The notes: a model not told the origin generated them from the sequence alone. Counted from the first letter of the stretch, positions 1 to 6,152 are shown. The stretch: 12,757 bases of DNA from an uncultured Collinsella sp. (GCA_900551625.1 URWZ01000020.1:1-12757); one strand, 5' to 3'. Made by a program: numbers and translations.

Positions 1-317
1 AGGTTGGGCTTATTGCTTTGAGATGTTATTCAATCGTCTTTGATAGACTTCAAGCTGTCTACCTGCTGAAAGCAATTAACGGTATGCATCTGCAATTGAA
101 AATATTGCTTGAAAAATCGTCCAAGAAGTCGCGGGGTGATTTTTGACGCGTTGCGCGTCAAGTGATGTGGCAAGCGTTTGGTTAGATATTGGTTAGTTTT
201 GGGGCAACCTTGCCAAAAGCTTGACGAATGCAAATCTAGACGTCGGCGAATGAACACTTTGAGCGAGCCCGGTGCAAAATTCTGGGCTGATTCTCGATAA
301 TCGCCTTCAATCGTCTC
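1..317. other. Non-coding stretch upstream of prmC, no gene recognised
   Basis: I see no convincing gene here on either strand. The first 235 bases or so are clearly more AT-rich than the genes to the right. A minus-strand open frame runs through 30-356, but its translation resembles no family I know and it has no good ribosome binding site. Visible small structures are a perfect 8-base inverted repeat with a 3-base spacer (143-161) and two copies of TTGGTTAG 11 bases apart (178-185 and 189-196). In many bacteria prfA, the substrate partner of PrmC, lies directly upstream of prmC. It is not visible here, so it is either further left or elsewhere in the genome. Confidence 0.6.
143..161. repeat. 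Perfect 8-base inverted repeat upstream of prmC
   Basis: TTGACGCG is followed by a 3-base spacer and its exact reverse complement CGCGTCAA. No T-run follows the arms on either strand, so it does not look like an intrinsic terminator. It could be a protein-binding site or a chance palindrome. Confidence 0.4.
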
Positions 318-344
318 TTGCCAAGCGCTGGCCTCGCGTACAAT
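318..344 (+). promoter_or_regulatory. Possible prmC promoter
   Basis: A TTGCCA -35-like hexamer (318-323) and a TACAAT -10 hexamer (339-344) are separated by 15 bases, which is shorter than ideal. The -10 is preceded by CG, giving CGTACAAT, the same octamer as in the ATP synthase operon promoter near 5771-5778. Transcription would start near 351 and give a leader of about 40 bases before the prmC start. Confidence 0.35.
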
Positions 345-380
345 CTGCTCCGACATTCGCGCGCCGCCCGGCGCTTAAGA

Positions 381-387
381 GGGGAGG
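381..387 (+). promoter_or_regulatory. prmC ribosome binding site (decides the start)
   Basis: GGGGAGG lies 5 bases before the ATG at 393. This favours that ATG over the in-frame TTG at 318, whose extra 25 residues look like untranslated leader and have no comparable site. Confidence 0.75.
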
Positions 388-392
388 ACCCC

Positions 393-1643
393 ATGGCAAA
401 CGAGATCTGGACCATCAAGCGTTGTCTCGAGTGGACCAAGGAGTACCTGGCCGAGCGCGGCGAGGAACACCCCCGACTTTCTGCCGAGTGGCTGCTCTGC
501 GCTGCCACGGGTCTGGCGCGCATTGACTTATATATGCGTATGGACGAGACGCTCGATGCGGCGCAGCTCGAGACCATGCACGCGGCGGTCGTCCGCCGCG
601 CCAAGGGCGAGCCGCTGCAGTACATCACCGGCAGCACGCAGTTCCGCATGATCGACGTCGCGTGCGCCCCCGGCGTACTCATTCCGCGTCCCGAGACCGA
701 GATGCTCGTCGAGGAAGTCCTCAATTATCTGGATGCCGAGGTGCTGAGCCCCGAGGCTGCCGCCCGTCAGCGCGTTGAGCTGCCCTGGAACGACGAGGTC
801 GAGCAAGCGCGCAAAGTCGAAGCCGCATTGGCCGACGAGCGAGCGACGGCCGAGCGCCGTGCCGCTAACCTCACGGCTGCCGATGAGGCTGCGCTGGGTG
901 GCGACGTACTGGGCAGCCGTGCCTATGCCGAGGAACTGGCCGACCGCGAGGCCGAGGAAGCCGCCACGCAGATAGCAGAAGCCGAAGCCGCGGAAGCCGC
1001 CGAGCCCGAGCTCGACGAATACGGCATCGCCATCGAAGGCGCCGACCACGAGGCGTCTCTGACGGAGGATGCCGCCGCGCCCGCTCCGGTCGAGCCCCGT
1101 ATCGCCCGCGTTCTCGAGGTCGGCTGCGGCACGGGCTGCATCTCGCTTTCCCTTGCCTGGGAGCGCCGCGGCCATGTCACCTGCACCGCTACCGATATCG
1201 AACCGCGTGCCATTGACCTGGCCACCAAAAACCGCGACGCGCTCGGGCTTACGTCCGATGAGGTCGCCTTCAGCCTCACAAACCTGGTGAGCTCTATCCC
1301 CCGCGAGGAATGGGGCACCTTCGACGTGCTCGTCTCCAACCCGCCTTACATTCCGACTGACGTCATGCGCTCGCTGCCGCACGAGGTCAAGGACTTCGAG
1401 CCCGATTTAGCGCTCGAGGGCGGCGCCGACGGCCTCGATATCTTCCGCCGCCTGCTCAATGCGGCGCCCTATATGCTGCGCGCCGGCGGCCTGTTTGCCT
1501 GCGAGCTCTACGAGGGCGCCCTCGATGCCGCGGCCGAGCTCTGTCGCCAGGCGGGTCTCTCGGACGTGCGCATCGTCCGCGACCTCACCGATCGTCCCCG
1601 CATCGTCCGAGCCATCGTCACCGAGCCCAAACAGCGCCAGTAA
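393..1643 (+). CDS. prmC: Peptide chain release factor N5-glutamine methyltransferase PrmC (HemK), with a long acidic linker insertion
   Basis: PrmC methylates the glutamine of the GGQ motif in release factors RF1 and RF2, using S-adenosylmethionine, in the cytoplasm. The 416-residue product has the helical N-terminal substrate-recognition domain (about 1-95), the family signature LIPRPETE (96-103), the SAM-binding motif VLEVGCGTG (240-248) and the catalytic NPPY (316-319). Usual PrmC length is about 280 residues. The excess is a block of about 120 residues (about 114-235) between the two domains, rich in Ala, Glu and Asp, with predicted helical charged character and no resemblance to a domain I know. 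The frame and codon use stay normal through the block, so this is an insertion and not a frameshift. All catalytic motifs are intact, so I infer an active enzyme. The start is set by GGGGAGG at 381-387. An AT-rich region with a hicAB promoter follows directly after the stop. Confidence 0.93.
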   Translation: MANEIWTIKRCLEWTKEYLAERGEEHPRLSAEWLLCAATGLARIDLYMRMDETLDAAQLETMHAAVVRRAKGEPLQYITGSTQFRMIDVACAPGVLIPRPETEMLVEEVLNYLDAEVLSPEAAARQRVELPWNDEVEQARKVEAALADERATAERRAANLTAADEAALGGDVLGSRAYAEELADREAEEAATQIAEAEAAEAAEPELDEYGIAIEGADHEASLTEDAAAPAPVEPRIARVLEVGCGTGCISLSLAWERRGHVTCTATDIEPRAIDLATKNRDALGLTSDEVAFSLTNLVSSIPREEWGTFDVLVSNPPYIPTDVMRSLPHEVKDFEPDLALEGGADGLDIFRRLLNAAPYMLRAGGLFACELYEGALDAAAELCRQAGLSDVRIVRDLTDRPRIVRAIVTEPKQRQ

Positions 1644-1657
1644 TATTTATTAACTGG

Positions 1658-1686
1658 TTAGCAAAAATTATAAATTAGTTTATAAT
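1658..1686 (+). promoter_or_regulatory. Probable hicAB promoter
   Basis: TTAGCA (1658-1663) and a consensus TATAAT (1681-1686) are separated by 17 bases in a very AT-rich stretch just after prmC. The -10 hexamer lies within the right arm of a perfect palindrome (1666-1687), so a protein bound to the palindrome would block the promoter. That fits the autorepression typical of toxin-antitoxin operons. Confidence 0.6.
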
Positions 1687-1687
1687 T
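1666..1687. promoter_or_regulatory. Palindromic operator candidate for HicB
   Basis: AATTATAAA (1666-1674) is followed by a 4-base spacer and its exact reverse complement TTTATAATT (1679-1687). It covers the spacer and -10 of the putative hicAB promoter. The downstream HicB-type protein ends in a DNA-binding-like domain, so autoregulation at this site is the natural inference. AT-only palindromes also arise easily by chance in AT-rich DNA, which limits the certainty. Confidence 0.5.
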
Positions 1688-1711
1688 AGGACGGCTGAAA
1701 GAGGTCGGCCC

Positions 1712-1897
1712 ATGCAACCTCCTACCTTTCGGGAAATCATTGCCCTACTCAAGCACGATGGATTCGTGGAGGTCGCGCAAGTCGGTAGTCATGCTAAGCA
1801 TGTTTCTGGTGACCGTGTTGTCACCGCGAACGGCTCTGGTGGTGATCGACCAAAGAAGGGCACGTGGGCAAGTATTCGTCGCCAAGCTGGATGGTAG
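1712..1897 (+). CDS. hicA: HicA-family mRNA interferase toxin
   Basis: This is a 61-residue protein of the HicA type: small double-stranded-RNA-binding-fold toxins that cleave mRNA and are neutralised by HicB. The N-terminal helix REIIALLKHDGF, the GSH motif with the presumed catalytic His27, and the C-terminal segment GTWASIRRQAGW match the family layout (GTL..IL.QAG). The middle strand region (about 37-48) is unusual: it reads ANGSGGDRPKK where most HicA proteins have a P.H..KEL-like segment. Length is normal. The start has AAAGAGG at 1698-1704, 7 bases before the ATG. hicB follows after 11 bases, and toxin first, antitoxin second is the common hicAB order. Whether the toxin is active cannot be read from sequence alone. 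Confidence 0.8.
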   Translation: MQPPTFREIIALLKHDGFVEVAQVGSHAKHVSGDRVVTANGSGGDRPKKGTWASIRRQAGW

Positions 1898-1899
1898 CT

Positions 1900-1904
1900 G
1901 GAGG
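1900..1904 (+). promoter_or_regulatory. hicB ribosome binding site (decides the start)
   Basis: GGAGG lies 4 bases before the ATG at 1909. An in-frame ATG at 1864 lies inside hicA, lacks such a site, and would add 15 residues not typical of HicB. The 1909 start places the family's N-terminal strand at the protein's beginning. Confidence 0.65.
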
Positions 1905-1908
1905 CAAA

Positions 1909-2355
1909 ATGAGGCAGCGATTTACCTATGACTGCGTTCTCATAAAAGAAGACGACGGTTACTGCGCTAGCTTCCCGCAGATTCCTGGCACCTTTGCCGA
2001 TGGCGACACGCGCGAAGAAGCGATTGCCCATGCCACCGAGGCACTGATGGCGTTTTTGGCCGACGACCTCAACAACGGTTTGACTCCGGCAGGGTACGAA
2101 CGCTCGGCCGAGGTCGTGGCCCTTTCAGTCGAAATCGACCACGATGACGCTCGGGAAGCGGCGTGCCGAACATTTAAAGACGCAGCGCTGGACCTCAAAG
2201 TCTCCGCTTCGCGGATTACCGCGCTGGTCAAAGCAGGAAAGCTCGATGTTGAACTCGTCGACGGCCGTCGGATGATAACGATAGACAGCATCGAGCGCTA
2301 CGCCGCCCAAGAACGCCACGCCGGCAGGCCAAAGAAGTTCGTCGCAGTCCAATAA
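1909..2355 (+). CDS. hicB: HicB-family antitoxin with C-terminal DNA-binding-like domain
   Basis: This 148-residue protein is the partner of the HicA-type toxin 11 bases upstream. The N-terminal HicB domain (about 1-60) shows the typical pattern: a first strand ending in the DDGY turn, then FPQIPG, DGDTREEA and a long helix. This is the partly degraded RNase H-like fold that binds and blocks HicA. The common Cys of the PGC motif is Thr28 here. Residues about 95-134 (VSASRITALVKAGKLDVEL, then GRRMITIDSIERY) resemble an excisionase/MerR-like winged helix-turn-helix rather than the ribbon-helix-helix or Xre-like tails of many HicB proteins. A basic tail (GRPKK) follows. I infer that the protein represses its own operon at the palindrome at 1666-1687. 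Base composition of the pair and its promoter is lower in GC than the flanking genes, which suggests acquisition. Confidence 0.8.
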   Translation: MRQRFTYDCVLIKEDDGYCASFPQIPGTFADGDTREEAIAHATEALMAFLADDLNNGLTPAGYERSAEVVALSVEIDHDDAREAACRTFKDAALDLKVSASRITALVKAGKLDVELVDGRRMITIDSIERYAAQERHAGRPKKFVAVQ

Positions 2356-2489
2356 CCCCCTCACTTTCACCGACTACTAGAGCCGCTCACCAAACCAACA
2401 TGCGCTCTGGGCAAATAGGTTGAACGTTTCGTGCGAGAATGCCCCACAGTAAATAAACTTGCACCAGAGCGTAAGGGGCTGGCATACAC

Positions 2490-3233
2490 ATGCAGACGGT
2501 CTATCGGGTATTCGAGGGAACGCGTGAGCCGCATCGGCTCGCCGTCGAGCGTACGGCCGAGCTACTCGGTCGCGGTGGCCTGGCGCTTATTCCAACCGAG
2601 ACGGTCTACGGTGTCGCCGTGGCAGTCAACGCCTTCTCGGATGCCGTTCCACAAGATACAAGTGAACCTCTGCCGTGGCCGCGCGATCCGCAGGCCACCG
2701 TCAACGGCGCCGCGGTCCCCGCACTCGGTACCGGCTATCGTCGTATCTTTGCCCTCAAGCAGCGCGAGCTCACGCAAACGGTTGCCTGGCTGGTTGATGA
2801 TGCCGAGGCACTCGATCGCTATGGCGTGGATATCCCTCATGAGGCCCGCGCGCTTGCCCAACGATGCTGGCCGGGCGCCCTGACTATCGTGGTCAAGGCA
2901 GCCCCCTGCGTGCCGACCTTTATGCGCGCTGCCGACGACACCGTGGCCCTGCGCGCTTCGGCCTCTCCTGTGGTGCAGGCGCTCATCCGCGCCTGCGGCA
3001 GTCCCCTTGCCTGCACGAGCGCCAACACACACGGCGCGCCCTCGCCGGCAAGCTTTGCCGCCGTCGAAGGTCGCATCCTGGAGGGGGTCGATGTTGCCGT
3101 CGACGCCGGCGAGACCCCGTGTCGCGACGCCTCGACCATCGTGTCGTTCCAGCACGGCGGGCTCCAGATCCTGCGCCAAGGCGCGCTTCCCGCATCAGAG
3201 ATCGAACGGGTCCTGTCCGACCCGATGCAATAG
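2490..3233 (+). CDS. L-threonylcarbamoyladenylate synthase (Sua5/YrdC/TsaC family)
   Basis: The 247-residue protein belongs to the YrdC fold. The family makes threonylcarbamoyl-AMP from threonine, bicarbonate and ATP for the t6A37 modification of ANN-decoding tRNAs; TsaB, TsaD and TsaE complete the reaction. Diagnostic parts are IPTETVYGV (34-42), the IFALKQR segment carrying the K.R pair (K90, R92), the WPGALTIVVK block (127-136), TVALR (151-155), TSAN (176-179) and STIV (215-218). Two departures stand out. About 30 extra residues rich in Pro and Ala lie between the PTETVYG strand and the K.R segment (about 47-83). The usual KGRP..NPL loop reads KQRELTQTV. It lacks the C-terminal Sua5 domain, so it is the short TsaC-like form. 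AAGGGG at 2473-2478 precedes the ATG by 11 bases. glpK begins 13 bases after the stop, so the two are probably co-transcribed. I see no clear promoter in 2356-2489. Confidence 0.85.
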   Translation: MQTVYRVFEGTREPHRLAVERTAELLGRGGLALIPTETVYGVAVAVNAFSDAVPQDTSEPLPWPRDPQATVNGAAVPALGTGYRRIFALKQRELTQTVAWLVDDAEALDRYGVDIPHEARALAQRCWPGALTIVVKAAPCVPTFMRAADDTVALRASASPVVQALIRACGSPLACTSANTHGAPSPASFAAVEGRILEGVDVAVDAGETPCRDASTIVSFQHGGLQILRQGALPASEIERVLSDPMQ

Positions 3234-3246
3234 AAAGGTGTAAGCG

Positions 3247-4788
3247 ATGTCGTTGAATCTGGGCAGCCTGGGCATGGAAGATGCCTCGTTTAACTTTGGC
3301 GGTTCCTACATCATGGCGCTCGACTGCGGCACCACCTCGGTGCTCACGACCATCGTCGACGAGTACGGCTGCATCGTCGCCCAGGCGCGTCGTAGCGTCA
3401 AAACCAGCTTCCCGCGCCCCGGCTGGGTGGAGCAGGATCCCACGGAGGTGCTTGCCAGCCAGATCGGCGTGATGATGGAGGTCCAGTTTAAGAGCGGCAT
3501 CCATTCCGATCGCATCGCCGCCATCGGTATCTCCAACCAGCGCGAGACCACGGTGGTATGGGACCGCGTGAGTGGCCAGCCTATCTACAACGCCATCGTG
3601 TGGCAGTGTCGCCGCACCGCCTCGACAATCGATAAACTGGCCGAGCAGGGCTGCGAGGAGCTGGTGCGTTCCCGCACCGGCCTTACGCTCGACCCGTATT
3701 TCTCGGCCTCCAAGGTGCAATGGATTCTCGACAACGTCGACGGCGCGCGCGAGAGCGCGGCGGCGGGCGACCTTATGTTTGGCACCATCGACACCTGGCT
3801 CATCTACAACCTCACCGGCGGTCAAACCTTTGCCACCGACTACACCAATGCCAGCCGCACAGCGCTCTTCAATATTCATACGTTGGACTGGGACGATGAC
3901 CTGCTGGCTCTCTTCGACATCCCGCGTGCCATGATGCCCGAGGTCCGTTGGAGCTCCGGTGACTACGGTCACGTCGCGAGCGACATCATGACCAACATGC
4001 CGCCCATCATGGGCGTGGCGGGCGACCAGCAGGCGTCGCTGTTCGGTCACTGCTGCTTCCATCCCGGCCAGACCAAAAACACCTATGGCACGGGCTGCTT
4101 TATGCTCATGAATACCGGCGACGAGATCGTCGAATCCAAGAATGGCCTGGTCTCCACCATCGGTATCGCTGCGGACGGCAAGGTCAGCTATGCGCTCGAG
4201 GGTTCTATTTTTGCCGCCGGCTCAACGATGAACTGGCTGCGCGACAACATGGGCGTTATCTCCAACGTATCCGAATCGGCACGGCTCGCCTCCTCGATCA
4301 GCGACAACGAGGGATGCTACTTTGTCCCCGCTTTTGCGGGCTTGGGTGCACCTTGGTGGGACGCGCACGCCCGCGGCATCGTATGCGGTCTGACCGGCGC
4401 CTCGAGTCGCGCGACCATCGTGCGTGCCGCTTGCGAGTCCATGGCCTATCAGAGCTATGACGTGCTGCGTGCCATGGAGCAGGACGTGGGTCTTTCGATC
4501 GAGCGCCTGTCCGTCGATGGCGGCGCCTCGCGCAACGAGTTCATCATGCAGTTCCAGGCAGACTTGCTGGATATCCCCGTGCTGCAATGTGAGTCGGTGG
4601 AGACCACGGCAATCGGTGCCGCGTACTTGGCGGGTCTTGCGGTTGGGTATTGGGAGGATCTGGAGGAGCTGGAGCAAAACGCCCAGATCGTTAAGACGTT
4701 CCACCCCCATATGTCCGTTGAGCGTCGCGAGCACAACCTGGACGGTTGGCACGATGCGGTCAGGCGTTCGCTCAGCACCACTCAGTAG
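3247..4788 (+). CDS. glpK: Glycerol kinase (FGGY family)
   Basis: GlpK phosphorylates glycerol to sn-glycerol 3-phosphate with ATP in the cytoplasm, feeding lipid synthesis and glycolysis. The 513-residue product matches E. coli GlpK along its length. Glycerol-contact residues are present: R99 and E100 in NQRETT, Y151 in DPYFS, and D260 and Q261 in AGDQQ. The C-terminal FGGY half includes NTYGTGCF, ALEGS, GLGAPWWD, the DGGASRNEF nucleotide-site block and GAAYLAGLAVG. Odd points are a 20-residue N-terminal extension and the first phosphate loop. That loop reads DCGTTSVL (26-33) where the family norm is DQGTTSSR, so an Arg that contacts nucleotide phosphate in E. coli is Leu here. It also lacks the HPr-phosphorylated histidine motif of Firmicute GlpK. 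The start has GAAAGGTG at 3233-3240, overlapping the stop of the preceding gene. No glpF or glpD lies nearby. Confidence 0.93.
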   Translation: MSLNLGSLGMEDASFNFGGSYIMALDCGTTSVLTTIVDEYGCIVAQARRSVKTSFPRPGWVEQDPTEVLASQIGVMMEVQFKSGIHSDRIAAIGISNQRETTVVWDRVSGQPIYNAIVWQCRRTASTIDKLAEQGCEELVRSRTGLTLDPYFSASKVQWILDNVDGARESAAAGDLMFGTIDTWLIYNLTGGQTFATDYTNASRTALFNIHTLDWDDDLLALFDIPRAMMPEVRWSSGDYGHVASDIMTNMPPIMGVAGDQQASLFGHCCFHPGQTKNTYGTGCFMLMNTGDEIVESKNGLVSTIGIAADGKVSYALEGSIFAAGSTMNWLRDNMGVISNVSESARLASSISDNEGCYFVPAFAGLGAPWWDAHARGIVCGLTGASSRATIVRAACESMAYQSYDVLRAMEQDVGLSIERLSVDGGASRNEFIMQFQADLLDIPVLQCESVETTAIGAAYLAGLAVGYWEDLEELEQNAQIVKTFHPHMSVERREHNLDGWHDAVRRSLSTTQ

Positions 4789-4893
4789 GGTTGTGACGGA
4801 GCGTTCGATACAACAAACCGCTAAACTTATGCATGGCGGGCGGCGGCAACATCGCTGTGCGTCATGTCAGCAAGGTCGTTTTGCGGCCGCAAC

Positions 4894-4901
4894 GAAAGGG
4901 G
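4894..4901 (+). promoter_or_regulatory. upp ribosome binding site (decides the start)
   Basis: GAAAGGGG ends 9 bases before the ATG at 4911. An in-frame ATG at 4833 would add 26 basic residues with no family match, so 4911 is preferred. Confidence 0.7.
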
Positions 4902-4910
4902 CATCAACCC

Positions 4911-5558
4911 ATGACCGTTACCTACGATGCGTTCCGCGTGACGCTTGTCGACCATCCGCTCGTCCAGCACAAGTTGTCGATCCTGCGCGATAAGTCGACC
5001 GGCACCAACCAGTTCCGCCAACTCGTACGCGAGCTCGCGCTTTTTGACGGCTACGAGGCCATGCGCGACCTGCCCATGGAGGATGTCGAAGTCGAGACTC
5101 CCATCACCACTGCCACGTTTAAGCAGCTTGCCGGCAAGAAGCTCGCCATCGTCCCCATTTTGCGCGCGGGCCTTGGAATGGTCGATGGCATCCTCGACCT
5201 GGTGCCCTCTGCCCGCGTGGGCCACATTGGCATGGAGCGCGACGAGGTCACCCACGAGCCGCATGAGTATTACTGCAAGATGCCCAAGGATATCGACCAG
5301 CGTATCTGCCTGGTCGTCGATCCCATGCTCGCCACGGGCGGTTCTGCCGAGATGGCTATCAGCTATCTGCGCGAGCGCGGTGTCAAGGACATCCGCATGC
5401 TGTGCATCGTCGCGGCCCCCGAGGGCCTCAAGTCGCTGACCGAGAAAGATCCCGATGTGCATATCTATACCTGCGCCATCGACGACCACCTCAACGAGGC
5501 CGCCTACATCGTTCCCGGCCTAGGCGATGCCGGCGACCGTATCTACGGCACGCTGTAG
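4911..5558 (+). CDS. upp: Uracil phosphoribosyltransferase
   Basis: Upp salvages uracil by joining it to PRPP to give UMP and pyrophosphate in the cytoplasm. The 215-residue protein has the usual family length of about 210. It begins with the typical [10 protein letters not shown] region (13-22) and includes [12 protein letters not shown] (30-41), the [12 protein letters not shown] block (82-93), the PRPP-binding loop [11 protein letters not shown] (136-146) and the uracil-binding C terminus with [11 protein letters not shown] (200-210). All conserved elements are intact. The 122 bases separating it from glpK hold no clear promoter or terminator, so it may be read from the upstream transcript or have its own weak promoter. 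In several Gram-positive genomes upp lies close to the ATP synthase operon, as here. The frame stays open for 19 codons after the TAG stop (see findings). Confidence 0.96.
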   Translation: MTVTYDAFRVTLVDHPLVQHKLSILRDKSTGTNQFRQLVRELALFDGYEAMRDLPMEDVEVETPITTATFKQLAGKKLAIVPILRAGLGMVDGILDLVPSARVGHIGMERDEVTHEPHEYYCKMPKDIDQRICLVVDPMLATGGSAEMAISYLRERGVKDIRMLCIVAAPEGLKSLTEKDPDVHIYTCAIDDHLNEAAYIVPGLGDAGDRIYGTL

Positions 5559-5600
5559 TTGTCGGGCCTTGTCGGCTACGGTCACAAATACGAAGAAATG

Positions 5601-5635
5601 GTGCGCGCGGGCGAGTAAAAGACGTCCACGCGCAC
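5601..5635 (+). terminator. Strong hairpin after upp, possible terminator
   Basis: GTGCGCG (5601-5607) pairs exactly with CGCGCAC (5629-5635). After one mismatch, GGGCG pairs with CGTCC (one G-U pair), closing a 9-base loop. This gives about 12 base pairs. No U-run follows, so it is not a textbook intrinsic terminator, but U-poor hairpins are often proposed as terminators in GC-rich actinobacteria. Its place between upp and the ATP synthase promoter fits. Confidence 0.45.
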
Positions 5636-5733
5636 TCCTGTTAACGGACGTTTAGCCCAGAGGGGTTCGAGAAAAACGTATTACCGTACCTGCGGCATAA
5701 AGAAGGTCTTAAGAAAACGAACAGGTGCGTATT

Positions 5734-5752
5734 AACCGATGCTTTTTCGGTT
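5734..5752. repeat. Inverted repeat touching the -35 of the atp promoter
   Basis: AACCGA (5734-5739) is followed by a 7-base T-rich spacer and TCGGTT (5747-5752). The right arm runs into the -35 hexamer starting at 5751. It may be an operator or a chance palindrome. Confidence 0.3.
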
Positions 5753-5778
5753 GTACTTTAGCGATTGGCTCGTACAAT
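5751..5778 (+). promoter_or_regulatory. Probable promoter of the ATP synthase operon
   Basis: TTGTAC (5751-5756) and TACAAT (5773-5778) are separated by 16 bases. The -10 context CGTACAAT matches that of the putative prmC promoter. A start near 5785 would leave a leader of about 55 bases before the first gene of the operon. The rest of 5559-5840 contains the hairpin at 5601-5635 and no gene. Confidence 0.65.
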
Positions 5779-5840
5779 AGTCACCAATGTTTGGCGGGAA
5801 CTGTCCTGTGAGGCGATAAAAAAGGAAAGTGAGGACGCCA

Positions 5841-6152
5841 GTGTTTCAGATAGCCGATCTGCTCGCTATCGTTGCAGGTGCCATCGCGGGCGCGATTGCC
5901 TTCCTTCCCTTTGTCTTTACGCTCAAGCCGGTTCTTGACGATAAGCAGAATGCGGACATGCTCAAGGGTATGGTGAGTCTCGCGGTCTCGGCAATCGCGT
6001 TGCTTGTCTTTACCTTGGTTGTGTTTGTGTTGTTCGGAGAGGCATTTCGCATGTTCCTCCTGGGCGAGGCGATCGGCTTCGTGGCCTTTATGGCCGCCTG
6101 CGCGGTTCGCGTCGCCAAGGCGCTACGAGATCCTCATGAGGTCGAAAGGTAA
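5841..6152 (+). CDS. Small membrane protein in the AtpI position of the ATP synthase operon
   Basis: The 103-residue protein is very hydrophobic, with three likely membrane helices: about 7-28, 43-66 and 70-93, separated by a short charged loop (VLDDKQNAD). It has a basic C-terminal tail. It occupies the first place of the operon, where many bacteria encode AtpI, a small membrane protein linked to c-ring assembly. I do not recognise an AtpI signature by eye, and AtpI often has four helices, so the assignment rests on position and topology. The start is ambiguous. GTG at 5841 has GAGGA at 5831-5835, 5 bases upstream, and is preferred. An in-frame GTG at 5829 would add four residues, with AAAGGA only 2 bases before it. 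atpB starts 3 bases after the stop, so the two are translationally close. Confidence 0.7.
   Translation: MFQIADLLAIVAGAIAGAIAFLPFVFTLKPVLDDKQNADMLKGMVSLAVSAIALLVFTLVVFVLFGEAFRMFLLGEAIGFVAFMAACAVRVAKALRDPHEVER

Noticed and set aside
112..144. AAAAATC...GATTTTT as a bidirectional terminator
   Set aside because: There is no GC-rich stem between the A and T tracts.
30..356. Minus-strand open frame of 108 codons at the left end
   Set aside because: No family resemblance, no good ribosome binding site, and it runs through the region with promoter-like signals for prmC.
528..1382. Long minus-strand frame opposite prmC
   Set aside because: It is a shadow of the GC-rich prmC coding strand; its translation is Gly/Arg/Leu-rich with no known motifs.
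2379..2408. AGAGC/GCTCT arms after hicB as a terminator
   Set aside because: The stem is only 5 base pairs with a 20-base loop and no T-run.
2431..2883. 150-codon + strand frame overlapping the threonylcarbamoyl-AMP synthase gene
   Set aside because: It is an out-of-frame shadow of a gene with clear family motifs and it lacks any recognisable domain.
4790..4814. GTTGT/ACAAC arms after glpK as a terminator
   Set aside because: The stem is short and weak with an asymmetric interior and no T-run; it could easily be chance.
4791..4827. Promoter for upp from TTGTGA with TACAAC or TAAACT
   Set aside because: The spacings (12 or 25 bases) are wrong for a sigma70-type promoter.
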